The notes under the pieces are model-generated. The model worked only from the letters and a program-made list of their open reading frames with translations. It searched no databases and was not told where the DNA came from. From NCBI GenBank assembly GCA_945872325.1, contig CAMBZY010000260.1, forward strand, positions 1 to 5,212: DNA of 5,212 nucleotides. Direction: 5' to 3'. Positions 4,281 to 5,212 of this stretch are shown here, piece by piece. The DNA is from Candidatus Kuenenia stuttgartensis. Its GTDB lineage: Bacteria; Planctomycetota; Planctomycetia; Isosphaerales; Isosphaeraceae. A program made the position numbers and the translations under genes. Each line of letters begins with the position of its first letter. Position 1 is the first letter of the stretch.

Positions 4281-5212
4281 ATGAACGAAAAAACTGGTTC
4301 CAAGATCTGGGTTGGTATTGACGAGGCAGGATATGGGCCAAATATTGGTCCCCTGGTGATGACTGCTGTTGTGGCTCAGGGCAGCGAAAATCAGCCTGAT
4401 TTATGGAATGATATTGAAGGCGTTTTTCGTGCCCACGACACCAGTGGGCGACTGCTTTGCATCGATGACAGTAAGTTGGTGCTGGCCAGGCGAGATGGGA
4501 TGGATCTTTTGGAGCGGGCGTTCCGATCGATGGCGATGACGATTATGGATGGAGTTCCGAACCCTTTCGATCGGGAAAGATGGCTAAGCGCGATTGGCCC
4601 TGACGTTTTTGGGGGTGCTGAGATCCCCTATTGGGTGGATGATCTGAACGACTATAACCTGTATAATCGTAATGGTTTATCGCTAAAGCTGGTTTGTCCG
4701 GAATGGCGGATTTTGACGGCTCAGGTGAAGGTGATTGGTCCTCAACGATTTAATCAGCTTTTGGATGAACGAGGCAATAAGGCATCCGCTCATTCAGCGA
4801 TCTTTATTGAGATTCTGAAATGGCTTCAAACCGTGGTGGAGCCTGGGGAAGAGATTTGTCTGATATCGGATAAGCATGGCGGCAGGCATTTTTATTCGCC
4901 AGTGCTGTTGGAGGCATTCCCAGGGAGCTGGATCCAAAGGGTTCAGGAAGGGCCCACGTTGAGCCATTATAAAGTGACTCACAATCAGAACTTATACGAT
5001 TTAAAGTTTCAGCCGAGGGCAGATTCGCAGAGTAGTCTTGTGGCTTTAGCGAGTATGGTGTCAAAATTTTTAAGGGAAAAATGGATGGACCAGTTCAATG
5101 CCTGGTTCGCCCGCCGCTTGCCTGATTTGAAGCCTACGGCGGGCTATCCTGTGGATGCAAAACGGTTTGCCGCTCAGATTGCAGAATACTGCCTCGAACA
5201 CAACATTTCCAC
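4281..5212 (+). CDS. Divergent RNase HII-like protein, 3' partial
   Basis: The frame opens at ATG 4281, five bases after the phosphoesterase stop, and is still open after 310 codons at the window end. There is no good ribosome binding site, so translation may be coupled to the gene before it. The start matches RNase HII: 'WVGIDEAGYGPNIGPLVMTAVV' splits into GIDEAGYGP (12-20, D14, E15) and GPLV (23-26). 'CIDDSKLVLARR' (60-71) matches the DDSKKL motif. 'LISDKHGGRHFY' (194-205, D197) and 'RADSQSSLVALASMVSKF' (246-263, D248) fit the last two carboxylates and the 'siAAASilAKv' helix. The four acidic catalytic positions therefore appear intact. Differences: the GRG motif that reads the ribonucleotide is GYG, and E15-D197 and D197-D248 are much longer than in ordinary RNase HII, which is about 200 residues in all. 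It may cut RNA/DNA hybrids or have moved to another nucleic-acid role. RNase H fold is likely; substrate unknown. Confidence 0.68.
   Translation, partial: MNEKTGSKIWVGIDEAGYGPNIGPLVMTAVVAQGSENQPDLWNDIEGVFRAHDTSGRLLCIDDSKLVLARRDGMDLLERAFRSMAMTIMDGVPNPFDRERWLSAIGPDVFGGAEIPYWVDDLNDYNLYNRNGLSLKLVCPEWRILTAQVKVIGPQRFNQLLDERGNKASAHSAIFIEILKWLQTVVEPGEEICLISDKHGGRHFYSPVLLEAFPGSWIQRVQEGPTLSHYKVTHNQNLYDLKFQPRADSQSSLVALASMVSKFLREKWMDQFNAWFARRLPDLKPTAGYPVDAKRFAAQIAEYCLEHNIS

Noticed and set aside
3571..4341. Long minus-strand open frame (256 codons) opposite the phosphoesterase
   Set aside because: It lies antisense to a gene with a full set of metallophosphatase motifs. Its product is Arg/Ser/His-rich with no domain, as expected of a shadow frame.

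Overview
The window reads as chromosomal DNA of a bacterium, most likely a planctomycete. This is inferred from style: a long lineage-specific protein with an 'NRRDLMRTGLASG' twin-arginine start, a secreted fibronectin/phosphatase protein, a divergent RNase HII-like protein, roughly half G+C by eye, and a large intergenic space. No rRNA or other taxonomic marker is present. All recognisable genes are on the + strand.

Layout. Positions 1-183 hold the last 60 codons of a gene that starts upstream, probably an M16-type (insulinase-like) zinc peptidase. Positions 236-703 encode a small four-helix membrane protein of the ABA4-like (DUF4281) family. A 151-base gap with two inverted repeats leads to 855-2180, a predicted exported protein of 441 residues with no family I recognise. 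About 700 non-coding bases follow (2181-2880). They contain several hairpins and a REP/REPIN-like element at 2558-2687, made of two head-out inverted copies of a GTAG-plus-hairpin repeat that differ only by base-pair-preserving changes. Positions 2881-4275 encode a secreted calcineurin-like phosphoesterase with a purple-acid-phosphatase-like N-terminal beta domain. Five bases after its stop, at 4281, a second gene begins and runs off the window end. It encodes a long, divergent RNase HII-like protein.

The phosphoesterase and RNase HII-like genes are probably co-transcribed because of their 5-base spacing. They do not obviously share a pathway, since one product looks exported and the other cytoplasmic. 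The upstream genes (peptidase tail, ABA4-like, exported unknown) are loosely spaced and may be separate units. The points most worth a second look are the REPIN-like element with covarying stems, the RNase HII-like protein whose GRG motif reads GYG, and the phosphatase that lacks the tyrosine ligand of true purple acid phosphatases.
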